This document shows, piece by piece, positions 7,771-14,431 of a DNA stretch of 22,663 nt. The notes beneath the pieces were generated by a model. That model was not told the origin of the DNA, made no database searches, and saw only the letters and a list, made by a program, of their open reading frames with translations. The translations under genes were made by a program, and so were the position numbers. This stretch comes from PALSA-607 sp036510735. GTDB taxonomy: Bacteria > Actinomycetota > Actinomycetes > Acidothermales > Acidothermaceae. The stretch is taken from assembly GCA_036510735.1 (NCBI GenBank), contig DATCDK010000214.1:1-22663 (forward strand), in the 5' to 3' direction. Position 1 is the stretch's first letter. Each line of letters begins with the position of its first letter.

Positions 7771-8334
7771 TCAGTTCTCGCTCGGCAGCAGCGCCGACAC
7801 GTCGGCCTCACCGTCGCGGTAACGCCGGGTGATCTCGTGCGCGGCGGCGTCCATGACGATCTGGACGGCGTGGCGTTGCTCTGAGATTTGCCGTTCCTGG
7901 TCACCGAACCGCTCGAGCGTCTCCTCGAGTTGCTCGGCCGTGCGGCCGGCGAGGGCCGACAGGTCCGAGTCGCCGACGAGCCGCTCGACCAACCTGCGGT
8001 GCTCGTCGACCCGCGACGGCTCGATGACCGTGTGCCGGCCGAGGCCTCTGGCCGGCGAGCGCTCGTCGGCCAGGATGCGCGGCAACTGGTCGATGATGCT
8101 GCTGCCATCGCCGGCGTCGCCGCGGCGCCGGGCAAGCTCGGCGTTGATGATGTCGACCCGGCCCTGGAGCATCCGGCGCAGGTACGACAGATCTGCTTCC
8201 TCCTGCTCGGCCTGGTCGCGTAGTTCGCGAACCTCAGACAGCGGCAGGCTTGCCAATCCATCGAGGTAGCCCTCGGACAGCACCCGATCAATGCGGCGGT
8301 GACCGCTCGGTGCGTCACTGCGGTCGTCGGACAC
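7771..8334 (-). CDS. rsiG: RsiG-like c-di-GMP-binding anti-sigma factor (two-motif form)
   Basis: The product has 187 residues and two long helices joined by a linker. It carries two complete copies of the RsiG signature E(x3)S(x2)R(x3)Q(x3)D. The first is Glu46, Ser50, Arg53, Gln57, Asp61 and the second is Glu147, Ser151, Arg154, Gln158, Asp162. In Streptomyces, RsiG uses both motifs to hold a c-di-GMP dimer and then captures the sporulation sigma factor WhiG; single-motif relatives work as homodimers. The intact pair predicts c-di-GMP binding by a monomer. GTG at 8334 is preferred because GGAGG stands six bases before it; the ATG at 8379 has no such site. No whiG lies in the window, so the partner must be elsewhere. 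Confidence 0.92.
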   Translation of the reverse strand: MSDDRSDAPSGHRRIDRVLSEGYLDGLASLPLSEVRELRDQAEQEEADLSYLRRMLQGRVDIINAELARRRGDAGDGSSIIDQLPRILADERSPARGLGRHTVIEPSRVDEHRRLVERLVGDSDLSALAGRTAEQLEETLERFGDQERQISEQRHAVQIVMDAAAHEITRRYRDGEADVSALLPSEN

Positions 8335-8389
8335 CTGGTGCCTCCGTGGCTCGTCGTACGCGCTACTTCTGCCAAGCATGCACCTCGTC

Positions 8390-8428
8390 GATTAACCCGT
8401 TCGGTTAGCCCGTTGGGTTAGCCCGATT
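8390..8428. repeat. Three 13-bp tandem repeats between divergent genes
   Basis: Three head-to-tail units of 13 bases start at 8390, 8403 and 8416. The second and third share GGTTAGCCCG; the first reads GATTAACCCGTTC. They lie between the divergent rsiG-like and DUF4388 genes, just upstream of a hairpin-rich leader. The spacing is close to one helical turn and a quarter, so they could be a cluster of binding sites or merely a slipped repeat. Confidence 0.75.
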
Positions 8429-8652
8429 GGAGTAATGCCGCGAGGCATTTGGAGTGACGCCGCCCATGGTGCCATGCCAAGGGACGAGCTGGCACGAATC
8501 CGTACGCTCGGAGACGCCAAATACGCCTGGATGTTCGACCGGATGGCTCAATGCCCCCGCCCCAGTTGCCGATGGCAACGATGCAGGGTTCATCGGCACC
8601 CTTGCGTCCATTTGCGTCAGCGCAACAGCCGTTCCAAGGTGGGAGGTCGCCC
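8429..8652 (+). other. Hairpin-rich leader upstream of the DUF4388 gene
   Basis: I find no convincing gene in this 220-base stretch but do find three perfect hairpins. AATGCC-GCGA-GGCATT lies at 8434-8449 with a GNRA-type tetraloop, GTGCCA/TGGCAC at 8469-8474 and 8490-8495, and GTTGCC-GAT-GGCAAC at 8565-8579. A GGGAGG at 8641-8646 follows, spaced six bases from the GTG. This may be a structured 5' untranslated region. I could not match it to the c-di-GMP, c-di-AMP, cobalamin or SAM riboswitch cores I know. Confidence 0.4.
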
Positions 8653-11600
8653 GTGCTCAAAGGCGAACTGACGACCACCCCCATCGAAGTTGCCCTCAGT
8701 AGCCTCGCGGACGAGCAGGCCACTGGCTGTCTCCATGTCGTCGACGACGTCGGCAGCGAGGCTCTTATCTACCTCAAGGCTGGGCTGGTCTACGCGGTTT
8801 CGGTACCGGGCCAGCGTCCGCAGCTCGGCGCTCGGCTGATCTCGAGCAATGCCCTCGTCCCAGAGAACCTGGCCGAGGCACTCGAGGCGCAGCGCACTGA
8901 ACTTCAGGGCTGGCGCTTGGGTGAACTGCTCGTGCACCTCGGCTTCGTCGAACAAGACGTGGTCGAGGCGTTCGTGCAGGAGCAGGTCCGCGACGGGTTG
9001 ACGGACCTACTTGCCTGGACGTCGGGCCGCTGGCGTTTCCGGAAGGGCGAAAAGACCCGCGAGGACGTCGCACCGCCCACCCCCTTGAACCAGTTGCTCG
9101 ACCAGGTCCGCATCCGGAAGTCGACCTGGGACGAAATCGTCGATGCAGTCCATGGCCCGAACGCTGTGCCGATGCTCGCTGCCCACGGCGGCGAGGCCCA
9201 CATCACGCTCGACTCCGACACGTGGTCGCTGCTGTGCAAGATCGACGGCGAGCGCAGCATCGCCGACCTCGCGCGCGAGTGCGGGTTCACCATGTTCGAG
9301 GCCGGCACCGTCGTGCGCGTTCTCGTCGAGGCCGGTCTGGTCGACGTCGAGGAAGACATTGGGCCGGACGGCGCGCCAGTGTACGAAGACGACGATGAGC
9401 CAGCCGACGTCCAGCCTTCGGACGACGACCAGGCCTCGGACGACGACCAGGTGGCGGTCGAGCAGACCGACGGGCCGATGCGTGACAACTTCTCTAGGAC
9501 GGCAGCTCTCGCGGCAGCCTTCGCGTTGAGCGGGCGCGAACCTGTCGCAACTGAGTCTTCGGAACCGCTGCCAGCCGTCGCCGACGAGCAGCACGAGTGG
9601 ACTGGCCCGGAGTCCCGAGAGGCGACGGGCATGTCGTCGTTGGCCGAGGTGTCCGAGGCCCTCACGAAAGCACTCGGGCCGCGCACCGATTCCGGGCCCT
9701 CGTTCGTTGACCCGTTCCACGTACCGGATGAGATCCGGCTACGTGCGGCACCGAAGGCAGTCGCCACTTCCGCCGTCCCGAGCGAGGACCAGCTCCGCAG
9801 GGATCGGATCAGAAAGGCTGCGGCTGCCGAGCTCGCAACCGCGCACGCAGAGGCTGAGGCCCAGCACAACGCCACCAAGCGCACCAGCAAGGCTGGTCAC
9901 ATCGCTCAGGTCGTCGACCTGGAAGCGCGTCGCGAGGCCGCCCGGGCCGAGAACGAGCGGCGCGAAAGTGAGCACGCTGAGGCGACTGTCCGCCTCGAAG
10001 CAGAGCGCCTCGAAGCAGAGCGGGTGGCAGCGGAAGAAGCCGCCCGCCTCGAGGCCGAGCGCGTCGCTGCTGAAGAAGCCGCACGACTTGAAGCCGAGCG
10101 CGTCGCCGCCGGAGAGGCTGCCCGCAGCGAAGCCGAACAGGTTGAAGCGGAGCGCGTTGCCGCCGAAGAAACTGCCCGTCTCGAAGCCGAGCGGATTGAG
10201 GCAGAACGCCTCGAGGCAGAACGCCGGCTCGAGGTGCAACGCCTTGCCGCCGAAGAGGCCGCGCATGCCGCCGCCGAGGAAGCCGCACGAGTTGAGGCCG
10301 AACGCCTCGAAGCAGAACGAGTCGCCGCCGAAGAAGCAGCCCGCATCGCTGCCGAAGAAGCAGCGCGCATCGAAGCCGAACGTCTTGAAGCCGAACGAAT
10401 CGCGGCAGAGGAGGCCGCGCGTCTCGCCGCGGAGGAAGCCACTCGGATGGCCGCAGAAGAAGCCGCGCGCATCGAAGCCGAACGCCTTGAAGCGGAGCGC
10501 GTCGCCGCCGAAGAGGCTGCACGCATCGCTGCGGAAGAAGCAGCCCGCATCGAAGCAGAACGTCTCGAAGCGGAGCGGCTCGCCGCTGAAGAAGCTGCCC
10601 GCCTAGCGGCGGAAGAAGCGGCTCGCGTAGAAGCAGAACGCGTCGCTGCGGAGGAGGCTGCGCGTCTCGAGGCCGAACGCATCGAAGCCGAGCGCCTGGA
10701 AGCCGAGCGGCTCGAAGCCGAACGGGTCGAAGCCGAACGCCTGGAAGCTGAGCGCATTGAGGCCGAACGCCTGGACGCTGAGCGCATCGAAGCCGAACGG
10801 CTGGACGCAGAGCGGATCGAAGCCGAACGCATCGAAGCCGAGCGCATCGAAGCCGAGCGGCTCGAAGCGGAGCGCCTGGAAACGGAGCGGCTCGCTGCTG
10901 AAGAAGCTGCCCGGGTCGAAGCAGAGCGCCTGGAAGCCGCACGCCTGGAAGCAGAGCGGCTCGAGGCAGAACACCTCGAAGCGGAGCGGCTTGAGGCACA
11001 ACGGCTCGAAGCTGAGCGCATTGAAGCCGAGCGGCTCGAAGCCGAACGCGTCGAAGCCGAACGCCTAGAGGCCGAACGCTTAGAGGCCGAGCGGCTCGAA
11101 GCTGAGCGGCTCGAAGCTGAGCGGCTCGAAGCAGAGCGGCTCGAAGCTGAGCGCCTGGAAGCAGAGCGGCTCGAAGCTGAGCGCCTCGCTGCAGAAGAAG
11201 CTGCACGGCTCGAAGCCGAGCGGCTCGAGGCCGAACGCCTTGCTGCCGAGGAAGCCGCACGTCTCGAAGCAGAACGCCTGGAGGCAGAGCGGATCGAAGC
11301 CGAGCGCCTGGCTGCCGAGGAAGTCGCACGCCTCGAAGCTGAGCAGTTTGCTCTGCAGGAGGCTGCGCGTTACGAAGCCGAGCAGCTCGCAGCCCACGAA
11401 GCCGAGCAGCTCGCAGCCCAAGAAGCCGAGCAGCTCGCAGCCCAAGAAGCCGAACTGCGTGCTGCCCAGGAGGCACAGCTACTCGCTGCGCAGGAAGCCG
11501 AGCAGCTCGCTGCCCAAGAGGCAGAGCGCCTTGCTACCGAGGAAGCCAGTCGGGTTGAGGCCGAACGAATCAACGTCGAATACTTCGGCACGCCCGAACC

Positions 11601-12114
11601 GCCAGCCGTCGACGAGGAGCAGCTGCGCGCGGAGTACGAAGCGCGCCAGCAGTTCTCAGCTGCGCAACTTGCAGCCGACGAAGCAGCCGACGCTGCGGAG
11701 CAGCAGGAAAGGGAAGCCGTCGAGGCCGAAGCAACTCGCATCGCTGCGGTCAACCAGATGATGGCGCAGGCATCCGCACCGTCACACGACCCGGCACAGC
11801 TCGCATCGGCGAACGCCATGCTGTCCGACTTCAGCCGTACCGGATCTGAGACGTTGCCACAGGATGGCGAAGAGGCATCTGCTGAAGCACCCGAGCCCGA
11901 TTACGAGTCGGCGTTCCAGCCGTTCGCACAGCGCGACCTCGCCGATACCGCGTCGCTGCTGCGTGAGTTGTCCAGCCTCGGCTTCGAGGACGAGCCCGCA
12001 CCTAGCGCTCCACGACCGAGCGCTGGTCAGGGTCCGAGCACACCGACTCCGCCGCGGCCGACCGCCGCCAGCGCTGCACAGCAGAAGAAGAAGCGCGGTC
12101 TGTTCGGCCGCTGA
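8653..12114 (+). CDS. DUF4388 (PATAN-like) protein with very long charged helical repeat
   Basis: The product has 1153 residues. Residues 2 to about 110 form a DUF4388 domain (LKGELTTTPIEVALSSLADE, then CLHVVDD and EALIYLKAG). Residues about 184-235 look like a small winged-helix or PqqD-like fold (TWSLLCKIDGERSIADLARE). An acidic linker follows. From about residue 447 to 970 the chain is almost wholly LEAER, IEAER, LAAEEAAR and similar five- to seven-residue units, up to nine LEAER in a row. It has no proline and probably forms a single extended helix or coiled coil. A proline-rich stretch then leads to a basic end, KKKRGLFGR. GTG at 8653 is chosen for its GGGAGG and because the domain starts there; ATG at 8551 is the alternative. 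A cytoskeletal or polar scaffold role is possible but inferred only. Confidence 0.85.
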   Translation: MLKGELTTTPIEVALSSLADEQATGCLHVVDDVGSEALIYLKAGLVYAVSVPGQRPQLGARLISSNALVPENLAEALEAQRTELQGWRLGELLVHLGFVEQDVVEAFVQEQVRDGLTDLLAWTSGRWRFRKGEKTREDVAPPTPLNQLLDQVRIRKSTWDEIVDAVHGPNAVPMLAAHGGEAHITLDSDTWSLLCKIDGERSIADLARECGFTMFEAGTVVRVLVEAGLVDVEEDIGPDGAPVYEDDDEPADVQPSDDDQASDDDQVAVEQTDGPMRDNFSRTAALAAAFALSGREPVATESSEPLPAVADEQHEWTGPESREATGMSSLAEVSEALTKALGPRTDSGPSFVDPFHVPDEIRLRAAPKAVATSAVPSEDQLRRDRIRKAAAAELATAHAEAEAQHNATKRTSKAGHIAQVVDLEARREAARAENERRESEHAEATVRLEAERLEAERVAAEEAARLEAERVAAEEAARLEAERVAAGEAARSEAEQVEAERVAAEETARLEAERIEAERLEAERRLEVQRLAAEEAAHAAAEEAARVEAERLEAERVAAEEAARIAAEEAARIEAERLEAERIAAEEAARLAAEEATRMAAEEAARIEAERLEAERVAAEEAARIAAEEAARIEAERLEAERLAAEEAARLAAEEAARVEAERVAAEEAARLEAERIEAERLEAERLEAERVEAERLEAERIEAERLDAERIEAERLDAERIEAERIEAERIEAERLEAERLETERLAAEEAARVEAERLEAARLEAERLEAEHLEAERLEAQRLEAERIEAERLEAERVEAERLEAERLEAERLEAERLEAERLEAERLEAERLEAERLEAERLAAEEAARLEAERLEAERLAAEEAARLEAERLEAERIEAERLAAEEVARLEAEQFALQEAARYEAEQLAAHEAEQLAAQEAEQLAAQEAELRAAQEAQLLAAQEAEQLAAQEAERLATEEASRVEAERINVEYFGTPEPPAVDEEQLRAEYEARQQFSAAQLAADEAADAAEQQEREAVEAEATRIAAVNQMMAQASAPSHDPAQLASANAMLSDFSRTGSETLPQDGEEASAEAPEPDYESAFQPFAQRDLADTASLLRELSSLGFEDEPAPSAPRPSAGQGPSTPTPPRPTAASAAQQKKKRGLFGR
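9991..11565 (+). repeat. 15-bp-period coding repeat (LEAER/LAAEEAAR units)
   Basis: Inside the DUF4388 gene the DNA itself repeats with a 15-base period, most perfectly around 11085-11190 where GAAGC(T/A)GAGCGGCTC recurs. Codon choice for Leu, Glu, Ala and Arg varies more in the flanks, so the centre looks like the most recent expansion. Assemblies may collapse or vary in copy number here. The repeats also create long spurious open frames on the opposite strand and in the other plus-strand frames. Confidence 0.9.
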
Positions 12115-12218
12115 TCGGCGCCCGCGTGGCTACCCGACCTGGGTTCGGCAAGCGTTGGCGCTCAACGGTCGTTCTTGCGACCGCAGAGGACCAGCGGTCG
12201 GCGTGGCACGATTCGACG

Positions 12219-12659
12219 ATGCGTGCGGTCGTGCAACGAGTGAGCAAAGCGTGTGTTGTTGTCGATGGCGAGACCGTTGGCGCGCTTGCGGGGCCAGGCC
12301 TCGTCGTCCTCGTCGGGGTTACACATTCCGACACCGCAGGCGACGCACGGCTCATGGCGTCGAAGCTGTATCACTTGCGGATTCTCGAGGGCGAGAAATC
12401 GTGCGCGGACGTCGATGCGCCGCTGCTCGTGATCAGCCAATTCACTCTGTACGCCGACACAGGAAAGGGTCGCCGCCCGTCGTGGAACGCGGCCGCGCCA
12501 GCGCCCCTCGCCGAGCCAATCGTTGACGCAGTCGTCGAAGAATTACGCGCCCTGGGTGCCGAGGTCGCCACGGGTAGGTTCGGCGCAAATATGCAGGTGG
12601 AGCTGGTAAATGATGGTCCGATGACCTTGGTGATCGACGTCAACGGAACGAGCGACTAG
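12219..12659 (+). CDS. dtd: D-aminoacyl-tRNA deacylase
   Basis: Dtd hydrolyses D-amino acids from wrongly charged tRNA (also Gly from tRNA-Ala), proofreading by chirality. The 146-residue product is full length. It starts MRAVVQRVSKACVVVDGE as in the family, has SQFTLYAD and KGRRPSW (the first cross-subunit motif) and ends with the NDGPMT motif, the family's Gly-cisPro loop. It has no zinc site, as expected for the RNA-based mechanism. ATG at 12219 was chosen for homology; an in-frame GTG at 12126 only adds unrelated residues. Its stop overlaps the stop of the convergent ygfZ-like gene by four bases. Confidence 0.95.
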   Translation: MRAVVQRVSKACVVVDGETVGALAGPGLVVLVGVTHSDTAGDARLMASKLYHLRILEGEKSCADVDAPLLVISQFTLYADTGKGRRPSWNAAAPAPLAEPIVDAVVEELRALGAEVATGRFGANMQVELVNDGPMTLVIDVNGTSD

Positions 12660-13765
12660 CGAACTCCGAGCGTCCGGAATGCCGCTCTGGCAACCTGACC
12701 GGGACGCGGTCCGGAATCGCGCTCGACGATGGCATCCATCGTTGCGGGCACGTCGACGTCGCTGGTGCGGACCAACACGGCGGCATCGTCGGCCGTCGCG
12801 TACTTGACCACGGCCAAGGCGACCGGCCCGAGCTCGTAGTGGTACGCAGCGCTTGTCACCCGACCGATCACGTCGGCGTCATCGCCGGCCTGCACAACCT
12901 CGCTGCCTCGCACCGGTAGAACTTCGCGCGCGCTGCCGTCGAGGTGAAGCCGAACGAGACGGCGCGGCGGCCGACCGAGATTCGCAACACGCGCCACCGT
13001 CTCCTGGCCGCGGTAACAACCCTTGTCGAGCTGCACCGCCGTCCCGATCCAACCCAGCTCGTGCGGGATCGTGCGGTGGTCGGTCTCGAGTCCGAACCGC
13101 GGGCGTCCGGCTGCAACTCGCAGAGCCTCGAGAGCGAGGACGCCGGCCGGCGGGCCAGTGCGATCAGCCGAGGTCGCGAACGCCAAAAGGTCAGTACGCG
13201 CAACGATTACTTGCCGCCCCGCGACGTCGTCGCGCTGCGGATCGACCCGTGTGAGCAGGGTCGTGTGCGCCTCGAGGATCGGCTCCCATACAACGGCCCA
13301 ATCGGCCGTCACGTCTTCGACCTCGACGCGCAGCATGAATCGCATCGATGTAAGGAAATCGACGAGCGATTGGGCGTCACCCGGTTCCACGTGAATCCAG
13401 ACCGCTTGGCCATCGTCGACAAGCTGAAGGTGATGCTCGACATGACCCTGTGGGCTCAGAATCAGCGCTTGTGCGCCGACGCCGGGGGCGAGCCGCTCAA
13501 GGCCTTGCGTCGTCAGGTTGTGTAACCAAGACAGCCGGTCCGTGCCGGTGATTCGGACGACACTGCGATGCGACAGGTCGACGAACCCGGCACCGTTCGC
13601 CAGCTGTCGCTGTTCGCGGAGCGGATCGCCGTAATGCGCGGCCACTCCAGCATCGAGAGCCGCATCAATGGCACCTGCGGGCGCATCTGTGGCGACCGCC
13701 CCTGGCAGATCTAGCAGGGGGCTGCGGTACGCCTCGGTCTGCACACTTTCACCCACGGCGCCCAT
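12656..13765 (-). CDS. ygfZ: YgfZ/GcvT family folate-binding protein
   Basis: This is a 369-residue YgfZ-type protein, a tetrahydrofolate-binding helper in iron-sulfur cluster assembly or repair. The diagnostic KGCYRGQE motif is present with Cys250, followed by TVARVANLGRPPRRLVRL. The N-terminal half has the GcvT-like fold with LSHRSVVRITGTDRLSWLHN and the C-terminal barrel is complete. M. tuberculosis Rv0811c is the likely counterpart, and the downstream sulfur genes agree with that neighbourhood. The chosen ATG at 13765 lacks a clear ribosome-binding site and lies 17 bases after the stop of the 44-residue gene, so it is probably translated as part of the same transcript. Confidence 0.93.
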   Translation of the reverse strand: MGAVGESVQTEAYRSPLLDLPGAVATDAPAGAIDAALDAGVAAHYGDPLREQRQLANGAGFVDLSHRSVVRITGTDRLSWLHNLTTQGLERLAPGVGAQALILSPQGHVEHHLQLVDDGQAVWIHVEPGDAQSLVDFLTSMRFMLRVEVEDVTADWAVVWEPILEAHTTLLTRVDPQRDDVAGRQVIVARTDLLAFATSADRTGPPAGVLALEALRVAAGRPRFGLETDHRTIPHELGWIGTAVQLDKGCYRGQETVARVANLGRPPRRLVRLHLDGSAREVLPVRGSEVVQAGDDADVIGRVTSAAYHYELGPVALAVVKYATADDAAVLVRTSDVDVPATMDAIVERDSGPRPGQVARAAFRTLGVR

Positions 13766-13782
13766 AAGGACGAGTGTAGGTG

Positions 13783-13917
13783 TCAGCCTTCGTGCGCGAG
13801 CAGGTCAGCGCTGTCGGGGCCAGCTGGGTCGGCGAGGTCCCAGAGCAACGAGATCGGCAGGTGGTCCGCCAACAGCTGCATCGGGACGTCTTCCATGTGT
13901 TCTGTTTGTGTACTCAC
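13783..13917 (-). CDS. Small 44-residue protein upstream of ygfZ
   Basis: This short gene lies in an apparent gap. Read on the minus strand from GTG at 13917 it gives a 44-residue product containing MEDVPMQLLADHLPISLLWD and ending LADPAGPDSADLLAHEG. The body has a helix-like alternation of hydrophobic and acidic residues typical of a real soluble microprotein, with strong GC bias at third codon positions. It ends 17 bases before the ygfZ ATG, so the two would be cotranscribed. A TAATAT immediately upstream of the GTG is a possible -10, which could favour the in-frame ATG at 13896 as the true start. I do not recognise a named family. Confidence 0.7.
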   Translation of the reverse strand: MSTQTEHMEDVPMQLLADHLPISLLWDLADPAGPDSADLLAHEG

Positions 13918-14087
13918 GATATTAGGGATCGGCAGCCGAATGGCCGCACTGACCCGCCGATAGGGTGATAGATCGCGCGCATCTGCCGCATTGGGCTATT
14001 TGGCCTAAACGGCCGCTATGCCAACGTATCGGGCACCCCACCAGCGTGCGGGACGCGTCCGGCAGGCGGGCGAGCCAGCGAATGTGA

Positions 14088-14116
14088 TTGCCGACCGCCC
14101 GCCCCTTGATTACCGT
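14088..14116 (+). promoter_or_regulatory. Candidate promoter for the short ORF and leader
   Basis: TTGCCG at 14088-14093 and TACCGT at 14111-14116 are separated by 17 bases and resemble a housekeeping-sigma promoter. Transcription would begin near 14123, ten bases before an AGGAGG. The matches are modest, so this rests mainly on its place before the short ORF. Confidence 0.45.
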
Positions 14117-14148
14117 GGAAGTACACGAGAGAGGAGGTGGTCCGAAGA

Positions 14149-14187
14149 ATGTGTAGTAGACGGACGCGTGAGGTGGCTGTCAGCTAG
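14149..14187 (+). CDS. Possible 12-codon leader ORF with strong ribosome-binding site
   Basis: ATG at 14149 opens a 12-residue peptide, MCSRRTREVAVS, ending at TAG 14185-14187. An excellent AGGAGG stands at 14132-14137, 11 bases before it (an in-frame GTG at 14137 overlaps the AGGAGG). Around its end the RNA can fold GGTGGCT with AGCCGCC, a seven-pair stem with one G-U that includes the stop codon, and then CGTCC-TTTC-GGACG. A promoter-like pair lies just upstream. This has the look of a regulatory uORF, about 245 bases ahead of the DinB-like gene, but its product has no known function and a chance ORF is possible. Confidence 0.4.
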   Translation: MCSRRTREVAVS

Positions 14188-14343
14188 CCGCCGTCCTTTC
14201 GGACGTGCCTCTAAGCGATCGAGGTCCGCGTCGCCTGGATGGCGATGGCGAAACCACGACAGCTCATCCGACCCCCGGACCGCCGGACATCGTCCAGCCG
14301 GCCCGTGTCGCACGAACCTGTGCGGCATGGCGAAGTCCGGGGG

Positions 14344-14394
14344 TCGAACCATGTCCCGACTCGAACCATGTCCAGGGTCGAACCCTGTCCGGAG
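14344..14394. repeat. Three 17-bp tandem repeats before the DinB-like gene
   Basis: TCGAACC(A/C)TGTCC recurs at 14344, 14361 and 14378, an exact 17-base period with four variable bases between units. The third unit sits in a palindrome, CAGGGTCGAACCCTG. The array ends about 37 bases before the start of the DinB-like gene and could be an operator cluster. The TTCGA core resembles a tRNA T-loop when read on the minus strand, but there is no tRNA here. Confidence 0.8.
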
Positions 14395-14431
14395 AGGTCT
14401 AGAGATCCAGATCCGGGGAAGGATGTGCCCC

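Larger units (their letters stand above)
13918..14431 (+). other. 514-base region without a clear large gene
   Basis: No convincing full-size gene lies here. Open frames on both strands are rich in Arg/Pro/Ser, lack ribosome-binding sites and look like shadows. The stretch holds a promoter-like pair (14088-14116), a 12-codon ORF with a strong AGGAGG (14149-14187), two hairpins just after it (about 14172-14209) and a 17-bp tandem repeat (14344-14394) shortly before the next gene. The minus-strand promoter of the 44-residue gene is probably at its left edge. Confidence 0.6.

Noticed and set aside
8429..8652. c-di-GMP (GEMM) or c-di-AMP riboswitch
   Set aside because: The conserved core sequences I know for these classes are not visible despite the hairpins.
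8435..8671. A 78-codon plus-strand ORF in the leader of the DUF4388 gene
   Set aside because: No ribosome-binding site, Arg/Cys-rich end, overlap with the DUF4388 start, and it covers the hairpin region; it looks like chance.
9809..11476. A 555-codon Arg/Leu/Pro-rich open frame on the minus strand, and similar long frames over the repeat
   Set aside because: It is the shadow of the LEAER coding repeat; the 15-base period keeps all frames free of stops. Its composition is not protein-like and it lacks a ribosome-binding site.
14344..14394. tRNA-like T-loop pattern (GGTTCGA on the minus strand)
   Set aside because: No acceptor, D or anticodon arm can be placed around it; the pattern comes from the 17-bp repeat.
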